A stretch of DNA of 9,464 bases from Clostridiaceae bacterium UBA6085 (GTDB taxonomy: Bacteria > Bacillota > Clostridia > Clostridiales > Clostridiaceae), in NCBI GenBank assembly GCA_002428605.1, contig DIXH01000058.1, positions 1 through 9,464 of the forward strand, read 5' to 3'. Positions 1-6,470 of the stretch are shown here, piece by piece. Under the pieces are notes generated by a model. The model did not search any database. It worked only from the letters and a program-made list of their open reading frames with translations, and was not told where the DNA came from. Position numbers and translations under genes: made by a program. The stretch's first letter is position 1. Every line of letters starts with the position of its first letter.

Positions 1-345
1 CTCACACCGTCCCAATTCGAAGTGCTGGAGGTGCTTTATCATAAAGGGGCAATGAAGGTGTGCGAGATCAAGGAGAAGATACTAGCATCCAGCGGGAACA
101 TGACTGTCATACTGGCAAATCTTGAAAAGGACGGATATATAGGAAGAATAATGTGCGAGACTGACCGAAGGTCATTCATACTGGAGATAACAGAGAAGGG
201 AAAGGAAGTCATGGACAGGACATTCCCTTTGCATATAGCGTATCTTGACGATACGCTGAAAAACCTGGATGAGTCTGAAAAAAGGGATATCATAAGGCTT
301 CTCAAGAAAATGCAGGGCCTTGGTGGTACAGATGAAGTTAAGTAG
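1..345 (+). CDS. MarR-family transcriptional regulator, C-terminal part (5' end outside window)
   Basis: The reading frame is open from the first base, so the start codon lies upstream; 114 codons are visible before TAG. The visible part begins with LTPSQFEVLEVLYHKG, the usual MarR helix before the winged helix-turn-helix. A helix-turn-helix follows, with VCEIKEKILASSGNMTVIL and LEKDGYI. The beta wing carries the MarR signature D-R-R-S-F-I-L-E-I-T-E-K-G, and a C-terminal dimerisation helix ends the protein. MarR proteins are dimeric repressors, usually relieved by small aromatic or phenolic ligands or by oxidation. The only cysteines visible (VCEIKE, IMCETD) do not make an obvious redox pair. 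The end overlaps the next gene by 14 bases, so the two are probably co-transcribed and translationally coupled. By context it likely controls that membrane protein. The ligand cannot be read from the sequence. Confidence 0.87.
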   Translation, partial: LTPSQFEVLEVLYHKGAMKVCEIKEKILASSGNMTVILANLEKDGYIGRIMCETDRRSFILEITEKGKEVMDRTFPLHIAYLDDTLKNLDESEKRDIIRLLKKMQGLGGTDEVK

Positions 346-1345
346 GTTTTTCGGCTGGAGGACGGTAAAGACTTCGATAGGTGCAGCCGTATCAATGGTA
401 ATAGCATCAGCGATCGGGCTTCAGTATAGTGTTGCCGCTGGTGTCATCACGATCCTAAGCGTCCAGAATACCAAGAAGAAGTCCCTTGACCTTGCTGTAA
501 TGAGAGTGGGATCGACTTTGCTTGCTTTATTTATCGGAGCGGCTTCGTTTTCCATTTTTGGTTACTCTCCATATGCATATGGCGTATATCTTCTGTTCTT
601 CATCCCAAGCGCAGCTGCGCTGGGATTTAATGACGGAATCGTTCCGAGCTCAGTGCTTGTAACTCATCTTCTTGTGGAGAGGTCAGTGTCATTGCCGCTC
701 ATGGTCAACGAGATCATGCTTATGATGATCGGCGCGGGTGTAGGGATCATTCTCAATATATATATGCCGAACCTCGAAAAGCAGCTAAACAGGGATGTAG
801 TGGAGATAGAAAGGCTGATGAAGAGGTTACTTTCCAGCATGTCAGTGAGTTTGTCGACACAGACAGTACCCCTGGATGAGGAGAAGCTCTACAGAGAGCT
901 TGATGATAAGCTTAAAGCAGGCTATGAGAGGGCGCTGAAGGATGCTGGTAACCATCTTGTCAGCGACGTCAGGTATTACCTTAAGTATATGGAGATGAGG
1001 AGCGTCCAGTTCGGGATAATGAAGAACATGCGAAAGCTGTTTGAGAGGCTCAGTGAATCCTATGAACAGACAAAGCTTGTTGCAGCCCTTACAGACCTGG
1101 TTGCTGAACAGTTCCATGAGTCAAACACAGCAAAGGAGCTTCTTGAGGACCTTAGTGGCTACAAGGAGATATTCAGGAACATGGAGCTTCCAAAGTCCAG
1201 GGATGAGTTCGAGGTAAGGGCGTCACTTTTCCAATATATCAATGAGCTGGAGCAGCTGCTCGATGTGAAGAGAGAGTTCGTGGACAGCCTGAATGATGAT
1301 GACACAAGGAGATTCAGGACTACTCTGTCTCAAAGCAGAAACTGA
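332..1345 (+). CDS. ArAE_1/FUSC-type membrane protein, putative aromatic acid exporter
   Basis: The predicted protein has 337 residues. The N-terminal ~150 are hydrophobic, with several membrane segments. They include the family-like start MKLSRFFGWRTVKTSIGAA and the loop AAGVITILSVQNTKKKSL (about residues 35-52). After the IYMPNLEKQL boundary (about residues 145-155) comes a charged, helical cytoplasmic half. This two-part plan matches the DUF939/ArAE_1 family, which resembles YqjA of Bacillus in size and layout. The family is related to aromatic carboxylic acid exporters and FUSC proteins, but the substrate here is unproven. I chose ATG at 332 because TGGTGG lies just upstream; an in-frame TTG at 320 would add four residues. 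The gene overlaps the MarR gene by 14 bases, which supports MarR-controlled export of a toxic aromatic compound. A hairpin lies just after the stop codon. Confidence 0.85.
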   Translation: MKLSRFFGWRTVKTSIGAAVSMVIASAIGLQYSVAAGVITILSVQNTKKKSLDLAVMRVGSTLLALFIGAASFSIFGYSPYAYGVYLLFFIPSAAALGFNDGIVPSSVLVTHLLVERSVSLPLMVNEIMLMMIGAGVGIILNIYMPNLEKQLNRDVVEIERLMKRLLSSMSVSLSTQTVPLDEEKLYRELDDKLKAGYERALKDAGNHLVSDVRYYLKYMEMRSVQFGIMKNMRKLFERLSESYEQTKLVAALTDLVAEQFHESNTAKELLEDLSGYKEIFRNMELPKSRDEFEVRASLFQYINELEQLLDVKREFVDSLNDDDTRRFRTTLSQSRN

Positions 1346-1357
1346 AGGAAAATAAGG

Positions 1358-1391
1358 AATGGATGCAATAGCCTGAGCTTTTGCATCCATT
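1358..1391. terminator. Hairpin between convergent genes, probable bidirectional terminator
   Basis: AATGGATGCAA (1358-1368) pairs perfectly with TTGCATCCATT (1381-1391). An inner AGC/GCT pair closes a CTGA tetraloop. It sits between the end of the exporter gene and the stop codon of the minus-strand XRE gene, which it touches. The following T-runs are poor on both strands (minus side CCTTATTTTCC), so efficiency is uncertain. Confidence 0.6.
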
Positions 1392-1738
1392 TATGGTTTC
1401 TTATCCTTTTTAAGAGAGGACCGCTTGTACTCCAGGAACTTGATGACATCCTGCCTGTCTTCGTCAGGCCACAGGTTGAAATCGCTGAGGTAGGGGTCCA
1501 GTATCTCATATGCTGATCTCTTCTCAAGAACCTTATCAGCTTCATTTGGGTCCATTACATCGCTAAGATGAAGGCCGAGTGCCTTGCCGAGCTTAAGTGT
1601 GTTCTCAAGCGAGGGGTTGCTCCTTCCTCGTTCTATGTCGCTTAGGAAACTTACGGATATTCCGGTAAGGGCAGCTACCTGGCGCTGTGTCATTTTAAGT
1701 TCGATTCTTCTACGTCTAATGCTTTCTCCGATATACAT
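1391..1738 (-). CDS. XRE/Cro-CI-like helix-turn-helix regulator, 115 residues
   Basis: This is a small DNA-binding protein. Residues 1-62 form the five-helix Cro/CI domain, with MTQRQVAALTGISVSFLSDIERG as the helix-turn-helix and SNPSLENTLKLGKALGL as helices 4-5. Residues 63-115 are an acidic-to-basic tail containing ILDPYLSDFNLWPDEDRQD and ending KKDKKP. I do not recognise this tail as a peptidase or ligand domain; it may be a dimerisation helix. The ATG start has an excellent AAGGAGA site five bases upstream (1744-1750). The gene is divergent from a second XRE gene across 155 bases that hold paired operators. Both proteins carry LSDIE-GR-NPS around the recognition helix, so they may read similar DNA. 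A phage-type repressor is possible, but no phage genes are nearby. Confidence 0.9.
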   Translation of the reverse strand: MYIGESIRRRRIELKMTQRQVAALTGISVSFLSDIERGRSNPSLENTLKLGKALGLHLSDVMDPNEADKVLEKRSAYEILDPYLSDFNLWPDEDRQDVIKFLEYKRSSLKKDKKP

Positions 1739-1753
1739 CCAAATCTCCTTAAT

Positions 1754-1769
1754 TCCGTATAATTACGGA
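1754..1769. promoter_or_regulatory. Inverted repeat in the 5' UTR of the minus-strand XRE gene, possible operator
   Basis: TCCGTA (1754-1759) and TACGGA (1764-1769) are perfect inverted arms around TAAT. The site also contains CGTATAATT (1756-1764), identical to nine bases in the large palindrome at 1848-1878. It lies between the putative minus-strand promoter and that gene's Shine-Dalgarno site. A bound repressor there would block its transcription, suggesting autoregulation. This is inference from position and shared sequence. Confidence 0.45.
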
Positions 1770-1783
1770 TAATTGACATCTAA

Positions 1784-1812
1784 AGTATACAACAAAGAAA
1801 GTATATTTTGAA
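1784..1812 (-). promoter_or_regulatory. Putative sigma-A-type promoter for the minus-strand XRE gene
   Basis: On the minus strand, TTCAAA (1807-1812) and TATACT (1784-1789) are separated by exactly 17 bases. The -10 matches five of six consensus positions and the -35 four of six. Transcription would begin near 1777, giving a leader of about 40 bases that contains the inverted repeat at 1754-1769. Confidence 0.45.
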
Positions 1813-1821
1813 GCAGTAATC

Positions 1822-1840
1822 TATACGGTGTGAACGTAAT
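1822..1840. promoter_or_regulatory. Degenerate operator, TATACG-N7-CGTAAT
   Basis: TATACG (1822-1827), seven bases, then CGTAAT (1835-1840) repeats the geometry of the core of the large palindrome (TATACG-N7-CGTATA, 1854-1872) with one inserted A. The two centres are 32 bases apart, close to three turns of B-DNA, so dimers could sit on the same face and cooperate. It lies just upstream of the minus-strand -35. The reading as a second operator is inference. Confidence 0.4.
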
Positions 1841-1846
1841 ATAACC

Positions 1847-1878
1847 TTGAAATTATACGTCGATAACGTATAATTTCA
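1847..1878 (+). promoter_or_regulatory. Promoter embedded in a perfect 13+13 inverted repeat (operator)
   Basis: TTGAAA (1847-1852), 16 bases, then a full-consensus TATAAT (1869-1874) form a strong sigma-A-type promoter for the gene at 1894. Almost the whole promoter is covered by an inverted repeat: TGAAATTATACGT (1848-1860), spacer CGATA, and ACGTATAATTTCA (1866-1878). A dimer bound here would exclude RNA polymerase. Transcription would begin near 1881, leaving a very short leader that starts at the ribosome binding site. Confidence 0.75.
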
Positions 1879-1893
1879 TTAGGGGGTGTTGTT

Positions 1894-2097
1894 TTGGCAA
1901 GCATCGGAGACAACATTAGGATGGCAAGGAAGCAAAAGGGTATAACACAGAAAGTGCTTGGGGAGATGATAGGGATATCCAACACTTACCTTTCTGACAT
2001 TGAGATAGGAAGGACAAATCCATCGATCAAGACACTCAAGAAGATAGCGAGAGGGCTTGAAATAAGCTATGTAGAACTTCTGAGGGATACTGAATAG
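1894..2097 (+). CDS. Small XRE/Cro-like helix-turn-helix protein, 67 residues
   Basis: The whole protein is one Cro/CI-type DNA-binding domain. GDNIRMARKQKGITQ (about residues 5-19) is followed by the helix-turn-helix VLGEMIGISNTYLSDIEIG. TNPSIKTLKKIARGLEISYVELL completes helices 4-5. There is no C-terminal sensor, so it probably acts as a simple dimeric repressor, like SinR-type or Cro-type proteins. The start is TTG, chosen because AGGGGGTG (1881-1888) lies five bases upstream; the next ATG (1921) would cut off helix 1. Its promoter sits inside a perfect palindrome, so it is probably repressed by itself, by its divergent neighbour, or by both. A terminator follows directly, making it monocistronic. 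Its target genes are unknown. Confidence 0.87.
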   Translation: MASIGDNIRMARKQKGITQKVLGEMIGISNTYLSDIEIGRTNPSIKTLKKIARGLEISYVELLRDTE

Positions 2098-2105
2098 TCG
2101 AATGC

Positions 2106-2131
2106 GGGCATTCCATATGGGATGCTCTTTT
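2106..2131 (+). terminator. Rho-independent terminator after the small XRE gene
   Basis: GGGCATTCC (2106-2114) pairs with GGGATGCTC (2119-2127) through nine pairs, including two G-U, around an ATAT loop. TTTTCCTT follows. It lies nine bases after the XRE stop codon and separates that gene from the lipoprotein phosphoesterase. Confidence 0.8.
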
Positions 2132-2142
2132 CCTTGCTTCAG

Positions 2143-2171
2143 TTGTCGTTAGCTTATCCTCCATGTATCAT
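2143..2171 (+). promoter_or_regulatory. Possible promoter for the metallophosphoesterase gene
   Basis: TTGTCG (2143-2148), a 17-base spacer and TATCAT (2166-2171) match four and five of six consensus positions. The position fits, because a terminator lies just upstream and the ATG 31 bases downstream. Support is from sequence match only. Confidence 0.4.
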
Positions 2172-2201
2172 GTAGTTAGCTGAAATATTGGAGGAATCAT
2201 A

Positions 2202-3521
2202 ATGCCATTTAAAATGAAAAAAATAAAGTCATCGTTGGTCATATCGGCAATCATGTCACTCATCCTGTCTACAGGCTGCACCACTGAGGCAAAGGGTCAG
2301 GAACCCCTTCCTAAGGGTGAGGACCTGAGGATAGTCGTAGCTACAGACATACACTACCTTTCACCGAAGCTCAGGGATGGGGGAGAAATTGAAAAGTATG
2401 TTTATGAGAATGGCGACGGCAAGGAAATAGGCAACATGGACCTTATACTGGATGCATTCGTCGAAGACATGAGGAAGGATCCTCCGGATGTCCTGGTAGT
2501 TACAGGAGACCTTACACTGAACGGTGAAAAGAAGAGCCATGAGGACCTGGCTAAGATATTCAGGAAAATAGAGACATTTGGAGTTCAGGTCATAGTCACA
2601 CCGGGAAACCATGACATAAGCAACGTCTATGCAAGGGAATTCAAGGGTGACAAGGTGGATTATGCAGATACTGTAAGCCCCGAGGAGTTTGAAGACATAT
2701 ATTCTGACTTCGGGTTCAAGGATGCTGTGAAAAGGGCCGAAGGGAACCTGAGCTACCTGTACAAGGTAAGTGAGGACCTGTATATAGCCATGGTCGATTC
2801 AGCGGTATACAAGAACAATATCGAAAATGGGTACCCAGCAACAGAAGGGATAGTATCGCAAAGCTCAAAGGTCTTCCTTGAAGAATCAGGAGCGCTTGCC
2901 AGAGAAAATGAAGCTGACGTCATCGTAGCCATGCATCATAACATGATGAACCATACCACATTCATGAATGCAGGCTTCACCCTGGAAAATGCAGAGGAGA
3001 TGAGGCTTCTATTCAGGACACAGGGTTTCAAGGTCAACCTGTCAGGGCACATACATATCCAGGACATACATTTTACGGAGGAGGTTACTGACATTGTAAC
3101 AGGAGCCATGTCAGTATATCCCAACAAGTATGGAATCATCGATTACTCAGACGGTATGCTTGAGTATGCAACCAAATGGGTGGATATCGAAGGCTATGCA
3201 AAGGGAAAGGGACTTAGCGAGCATTACGACTTCATGTCAGATGCAAGGGAAAGGTTCAAGGTATTTTCATCAGTCAGGATGAAGGCGAGACTTGAAGGAC
3301 TTATTGATGAGGATTCGGTATCGAGACTGACAGAACTCATGGGGGAGATCAACGCATACTACTTCGCAGGTGAGAAAGTACCAGCCGATGTATTTGATGA
3401 TTCCCTGACAGAGCTGCTTCCTGAGGATGACAGGACAAGATTCTACATTGAGGACAGGAAATCGGGCGACCTGTATGAGAACAACAGCCTTATAATTGAC
3501 CTAAAGAAGCAGGGAAATTAG
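2202..3521 (+). CDS. Secreted lipoprotein metallophosphoesterase, Lmo2642-like cyclic nucleotide phosphodiesterase
   Basis: The predicted protein has 439 residues. A basic N terminus (KMKKIKSS) and hydrophobic core lead to the lipobox LSTGC, with Cys26 as the lipidation site, so it should be anchored outside the membrane. All calcineurin-like metal motifs are present in order: D49-I-H51, G102-D103, G135-N-H-D138, H245-H246 and G282-H-I-H285. They would hold a two-metal centre for phosphodiester hydrolysis. Residues ~340-439 form a helical C-terminal region. Length and plan resemble Listeria Lmo2642, a cyclic-nucleotide phosphodiesterase with a helical C-terminal domain. The substrate is inferred, and another nucleotide or phosphodiester is possible. 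The ATG has GGAGG seven bases upstream (2190-2194). The gene appears monocistronic, with its own possible promoter and a strong terminator. A purine permease lies downstream. Confidence 0.88.
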   Translation: MPFKMKKIKSSLVISAIMSLILSTGCTTEAKGQEPLPKGEDLRIVVATDIHYLSPKLRDGGEIEKYVYENGDGKEIGNMDLILDAFVEDMRKDPPDVLVVTGDLTLNGEKKSHEDLAKIFRKIETFGVQVIVTPGNHDISNVYAREFKGDKVDYADTVSPEEFEDIYSDFGFKDAVKRAEGNLSYLYKVSEDLYIAMVDSAVYKNNIENGYPATEGIVSQSSKVFLEESGALARENEADVIVAMHHNMMNHTTFMNAGFTLENAEEMRLLFRTQGFKVNLSGHIHIQDIHFTEEVTDIVTGAMSVYPNKYGIIDYSDGMLEYATKWVDIEGYAKGKGLSEHYDFMSDARERFKVFSSVRMKARLEGLIDEDSVSRLTELMGEINAYYFAGEKVPADVFDDSLTELLPEDDRTRFYIEDRKSGDLYENNSLIIDLKKQGN

Positions 3522-3596
3522 TGCAGGGAAAAGACGGATGGCCAGTTTTTTAGAAGGGAATATACGAACATTCTGACATAATATGGAGATGAATGA

Positions 3597-3616
3597 GGGG
3601 CCAGCGGCCCCTTTTT
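3597..3616 (+). terminator. Strong rho-independent terminator after the phosphoesterase
   Basis: GGGGCC (3597-3602) pairs with GGCCCC (3606-3611) around AGC, followed by TTTTT (3612-3616). It lies about 75 bases past the stop codon and separates this gene from the permease. Confidence 0.9.
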
Positions 3617-3821
3617 CATTTCGGACAGAAAACAACCAATTTTTACAAGTGAAAATGATTATCAGTTTATCAGTGAAACATGAGCGATAACAGGACAATT
3701 TTCAACTGAATATATGAATAAAGATGATATTTGTAAAAATCATTTAAGCGAACGAAATTCCTTGAATGTGCCTCAACATACGCATAAAATTAACGATGTA
3801 ATAATTTCAAAGAGGTGGAAA
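3617..3821 (+). other. Upstream region of the purine permease
   Basis: With 3522-3616 this makes 300 bases without a confident gene; the first part holds only the terminator. The rest is AT-rich. It contains a Fur-box-like site (3650-3664), a possible -35 TTTACA (3642-3647) with only a weak -10 partner TTTATC (3666-3671), and a direct repeat TTATCAG at 3659-3665 and 3667-3673. I looked for the conserved purine riboswitch core and did not find it. The permease frame stays open upstream to an ATG at 3714, but that start has no ribosome binding site and its 36 residues look unlike a transporter N terminus. Confidence 0.5.
3650..3664. promoter_or_regulatory. Fur-box-like operator
   Basis: TGAAAATGATTATCA matches the 7-1-7 Fur consensus TGATAATNATTATCA at 13 of 14 defined positions. 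It fits the PerR (TTATAAT) and Zur (TCGTAAT) arms less well. It lies right after a possible -35, where a bound metalloregulator would block transcription of the permease. Binding is inferred from the match alone. Confidence 0.5.
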
Positions 3822-5219
3822 ATGGAGAAACTATTCAAGCTTAAAGAGAACAACACCACTGTAAGGACGGAGGTTCTCGCGGGAACTACCACTTTCTTGA
3901 CAATGGCATACATCATACTTGTCAATCCGCAGATACTGGGACTTGCCGGAATGGATACAGGAGCTGTCTTCGTCGCTACCATACTAGCTGCGGCGATCGG
4001 TACCTTCATAATGGGATTTGTTGCAAATGTTCCGTTTGCGCAGGCACCTGGAATGGGCCTGAACGCATTCTTCACATTCACAGTCGTCTTCGGGCTTGGC
4101 TATACCTGGCAGCAGGCTCTTGGTATGGTATTTGTCTGCGGACTCATAAATATCCTGATCACAGTAACCAAGGTAAGAAAGATGATCATACATGCGATAC
4201 CACACTCGCTCCAGTACGCGATAAGCGGAGGAATAGGCCTTTTCATCGCATACATCGGAGTGAAGCAGGCACACTTCCTTACATTTACGGGAGAGGCATT
4301 CAACCTTCTCGTTGATACAGGAGATGGCGGCGGCATATATGCAGACGTCGTACCTGCACTCTCAAACTTCAAGGATCCTGTCGCACAGGTTGCTCTCATA
4401 GGATTGATCGTTACAGTAGTGCTCATGCTCCTCAGGGTCAAGAGTGCAATACTTTTCGGAATAGTGGCATCTACCGTACTCGGAGTTTTCTTCAATATAA
4501 CTGAAGTGCCTGACCTTTCAACCGTAAGCTTTGCGATCCCGAGCCTCAAGCCAACATTCCTGGCGCTTGACATAGCGGGTCTCTTCGACTCTCCGCAAAG
4601 GATATTCATATCGCTTACGACTATCTTTGCATTCTCACTGACTGATACCTTCGACACGATAGGAACCTTCCTCGGAACCGGAAGAAAGTCAGGGATATTC
4701 GATGAAGCTGATGAGAAATCAGTTGAGACTGGTTCAGGAATGTCATCAAAGCTTGAGAAGGCCCTGTTTGCGGATGCAACTGCAACATCAATAGGAGCGC
4801 TTCTTGGAACCTCCAACACCACTACGTATGTTGAGAGTGCTGCAGGCATATCCCAGGGCGGAAGGACTGGACTAGCTTCAGTTACAACAGGAATACTCTT
4901 CCTTCTCGCGCTGTTCCTCTCACCTCTGGCACTTATGGTACCGGGAGCAGCGACAGCGCCGGCACTCATAGTTGTCGGTGTGCTCATGGCAGATGGCCTC
5001 AAGAACATAGAATGGGATGACCTTGCCATAGCGATACCTGCATTCCTTATACTGGCGCTCATGCCATTCACCTACTCGATATCAACAGGAATAGCATTCG
5101 GATTCCTCTTCTACTGCATATCAATGTTCGTAGTGAAGAGAAGCAAGGAAGTACATCCGGTCCTATACGTTGTTACCATCCTTTTCCTAGCATCCTATGT
5201 GCTGAACGCACTGATATAG
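3822..5219 (+). CDS. AzgA/NCS2-type purine (adenine/guanine/hypoxanthine) permease
   Basis: This 465-residue integral membrane protein imports nucleobases, probably by proton symport. Family signatures are clear. After the N-terminal E-V-L-A-G-T-T-T-F-L-T-M-A-Y-I-I (17-32) and NPQIL comes AQAPGMGLNAFF (73-84), then HSLQYAISGGIGLF (128-141), SLTDTFDTIGT (272-282) and GTSNTTTYVESAAGI (329-343). These are the half-helix and substrate-site regions of the PbuG/AzgA/GhxP branch, as opposed to the UraA/PbuX branch. The sequence does not settle which purine is carried. I chose ATG 3822 because GAGGTGG (3812-3818) precedes it and MEKLFKLKENNT resembles known N termini; an upstream ATG at 3714 lacks such a site. 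It appears monocistronic, with a strong terminator after it. The possible Fur-type control is unusual for this family. Confidence 0.93.
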   Translation: MEKLFKLKENNTTVRTEVLAGTTTFLTMAYIILVNPQILGLAGMDTGAVFVATILAAAIGTFIMGFVANVPFAQAPGMGLNAFFTFTVVFGLGYTWQQALGMVFVCGLINILITVTKVRKMIIHAIPHSLQYAISGGIGLFIAYIGVKQAHFLTFTGEAFNLLVDTGDGGGIYADVVPALSNFKDPVAQVALIGLIVTVVLMLLRVKSAILFGIVASTVLGVFFNITEVPDLSTVSFAIPSLKPTFLALDIAGLFDSPQRIFISLTTIFAFSLTDTFDTIGTFLGTGRKSGIFDEADEKSVETGSGMSSKLEKALFADATATSIGALLGTSNTTTYVESAAGISQGGRTGLASVTTGILFLLALFLSPLALMVPGAATAPALIVVGVLMADGLKNIEWDDLAIAIPAFLILALMPFTYSISTGIAFGFLFYCISMFVVKRSKEVHPVLYVVTILFLASYVLNALI

Positions 5220-5229
5220 TTGAAAAGCT

Positions 5230-5283
5230 AATGCTCCTGACATGGAAAGGTCCCTGAGGCCTCCGTGTCAGGAGCATTTTTTT
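5230..5283 (+). terminator. Long rho-independent terminator after the permease
   Basis: AATGCTCCTGACA (5230-5242) pairs perfectly with TGTCAGGAGCATT (5266-5278), and pairing can continue inward through TGG/CCG. A run of seven T covers 5277-5283. It starts 10 bases after the permease stop. On the minus strand only AGCTTTTC follows the hairpin, so it may also help end the convergent lactonase transcript, more weakly. Confidence 0.93.
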
Positions 5284-5367
5284 GCAATGCAGCATTGTCT
5301 CGAATCTATGATTTGCTTTTACTTCTTATTGCTTGTTTATCTGATTGCATTTTATTCCCTTCTTACC

Positions 5368-6375
5368 TCAAGCTTCAAAGACAACAGATACGCACTCGGG
5401 GCTGTATATGTCAGACCTGATGATTTCGAGACCACCGGTCTCACTGTCAATGCTGTAAAGGGCGAGGTTGTCAGTCTCCATGTTTGCAAGCAGCAGGTAC
5501 TTGCCATCAGGAGAGATGTTGAAGTCCCTCGGGTGCTTTCCGTGGGAAGGCACTATATCAACGACTGAGGTCGTGTACGACTCTGTTATCTTGAATATTG
5601 TTATGCTTTCATGACCGCGGTTTGAAGTATAGATGAACCTGTTGTCATTGGAAATCCTTATTGCTGCAGCGATGCTATCCCCTGAAAAGTCCCCTGGAAG
5701 GGCTCTCGAGCAGTGAACTATCCTGTAGCTTCCATCCCTGAAATCAACTGTGAAGACTTCAGAAGTAAGCTCGGACAGGACGTAGGCGATTTTTTCCGAT
5801 TTGTGGAATACAAGGTGCCTTGGGCCGCTGCCTGCAGGAAAGTTTATGGAGTCCTTTTTCCTGAGCTCGCCATTGTAGGAGTATATCCATACCCTGTCAG
5901 TGCCAAGGTCGCAGACAAGGATATCTTCATTATAGGGATTCTTCAGGGCGAAGTGTATATGAGAGCTGTCCTGTCTTCCAGTCACAGGACCTGACCCTTC
6001 ATGACTTATGGACTGCCTTCTGCCTGTGATCACACCATCCTCGATGGCATACAGGTCAAGGTTTCCGCCATGGTAATTGCATGCCAGGAGTCCTTCGGGA
6101 ATAAGGCTCAGATAGCAGGGAGGGGCCTCTCCATCAGCAGTCGAAATACCTGTAATTTTCTTTTCATGTATGTCGATTGAAGCGGCTCCGGAGGCATCCC
6201 CTTGCTTCACTACCGAATATAGTATATTTCCATCATCGCCAAGTACGAGATAGGCAGGATTTCCGATCTGCATGAAGTCTTCAGTCCTGAACTCCTTTCC
6301 GTCAAAGGCGAACCTTCTGATTCCGGTGCTTTTTCTTCTTGTATAGGACCCGAGGAATCCGGTATAAATTGTCAT
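5368..6375 (-). CDS. Lactonase, seven-bladed beta-propeller (6-phosphogluconolactonase family)
   Basis: The predicted 335-residue cytoplasmic protein belongs to the PF10282 lactonase family, whose member Pgl (E. coli YbhE) hydrolyses 6-phosphogluconolactone in the oxidative pentose phosphate pathway. Characteristic blade motifs appear in order: the N-terminal YTGFLGSYTRRKSTGI; SSHIHFALKNP with VCDLGTDRVWIY; GSGPRHLVFHKSEKIAYVLSE; then HPRDFNISPDGKYLLLANME and ALYSIDSETGGLEI. Length is typical and no signal peptide is visible. I chose ATG 6375, preceded by GGTGAT; an in-frame TTG at 6393 adds six residues and lacks a ribosome binding site. The gene is divergent from the dbpA-type helicase across a 95-base gap. 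Other family members act on other lactones, so the substrate is not certain. Confidence 0.88.
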   Translation of the reverse strand: MTIYTGFLGSYTRRKSTGIRRFAFDGKEFRTEDFMQIGNPAYLVLGDDGNILYSVVKQGDASGAASIDIHEKKITGISTADGEAPPCYLSLIPEGLLACNYHGGNLDLYAIEDGVITGRRQSISHEGSGPVTGRQDSSHIHFALKNPYNEDILVCDLGTDRVWIYSYNGELRKKDSINFPAGSGPRHLVFHKSEKIAYVLSELTSEVFTVDFRDGSYRIVHCSRALPGDFSGDSIAAAIRISNDNRFIYTSNRGHESITIFKITESYTTSVVDIVPSHGKHPRDFNISPDGKYLLLANMETDNLALYSIDSETGGLEIIRSDIYSPECVSVVFEA

Positions 6376-6417
6376 TTCATCACCATCTTTCAAAAATCCG
6401 GTCTCAAAGCCATGGCC

Positions 6418-6446
6418 TTGTTAACCCTATGAGGTTATGATAACAT
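6418..6446 (+). promoter_or_regulatory. Possible promoter for the DbpA-type helicase
   Basis: TTGTTA (6418-6423), a 17-base spacer and TAACAT (6441-6446) each match four of six consensus positions. A small inverted repeat GTTAT-G-ATAAC (6434-6444) overlaps the -10 and TAACC/GGTTA (6422-6426, 6433-6437) flanks it. The match is modest. Confidence 0.35.
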
Positions 6447-6470
6447 TAGTGGACTTGTAAGGAGATAATT

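Noticed and set aside
1391..2097. Remnant of a prophage immunity region
   Set aside because: Two Cro/CI-like genes alone suggest it, but no integrase, attachment site or structural genes are in the window and the flanks are housekeeping-type genes. Phage origin remains possible but unsupported.
3714..3821. 36-residue N-terminal extension of the permease from an ATG at 3714
   Set aside because: There is no ribosome binding site before it, the residues are polar and unlike the family, and ATG 3822 has GAGGTGG upstream.
3617..3821. Purine riboswitch or PurR box before the permease
   Set aside because: The conserved riboswitch core is not present. GCGAAC in this region partly resembles a PurBox half-site (CCGAAC), but no properly spaced partner was found.
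4100..5071. Long open frame of 323 codons on the minus strand inside the permease gene
   Set aside because: It is antisense to a well-conserved membrane transporter. It is low in family-like features, rich in Ser/Pro/Ala as expected from a reverse-complement shadow, and has no ribosome binding site that would favour it.
5284..5296. Small palindrome GCAATGC/GCATTG after the permease terminator
   Set aside because: The loop would be too small and no T-run follows on either strand, so it is not a useful terminator.
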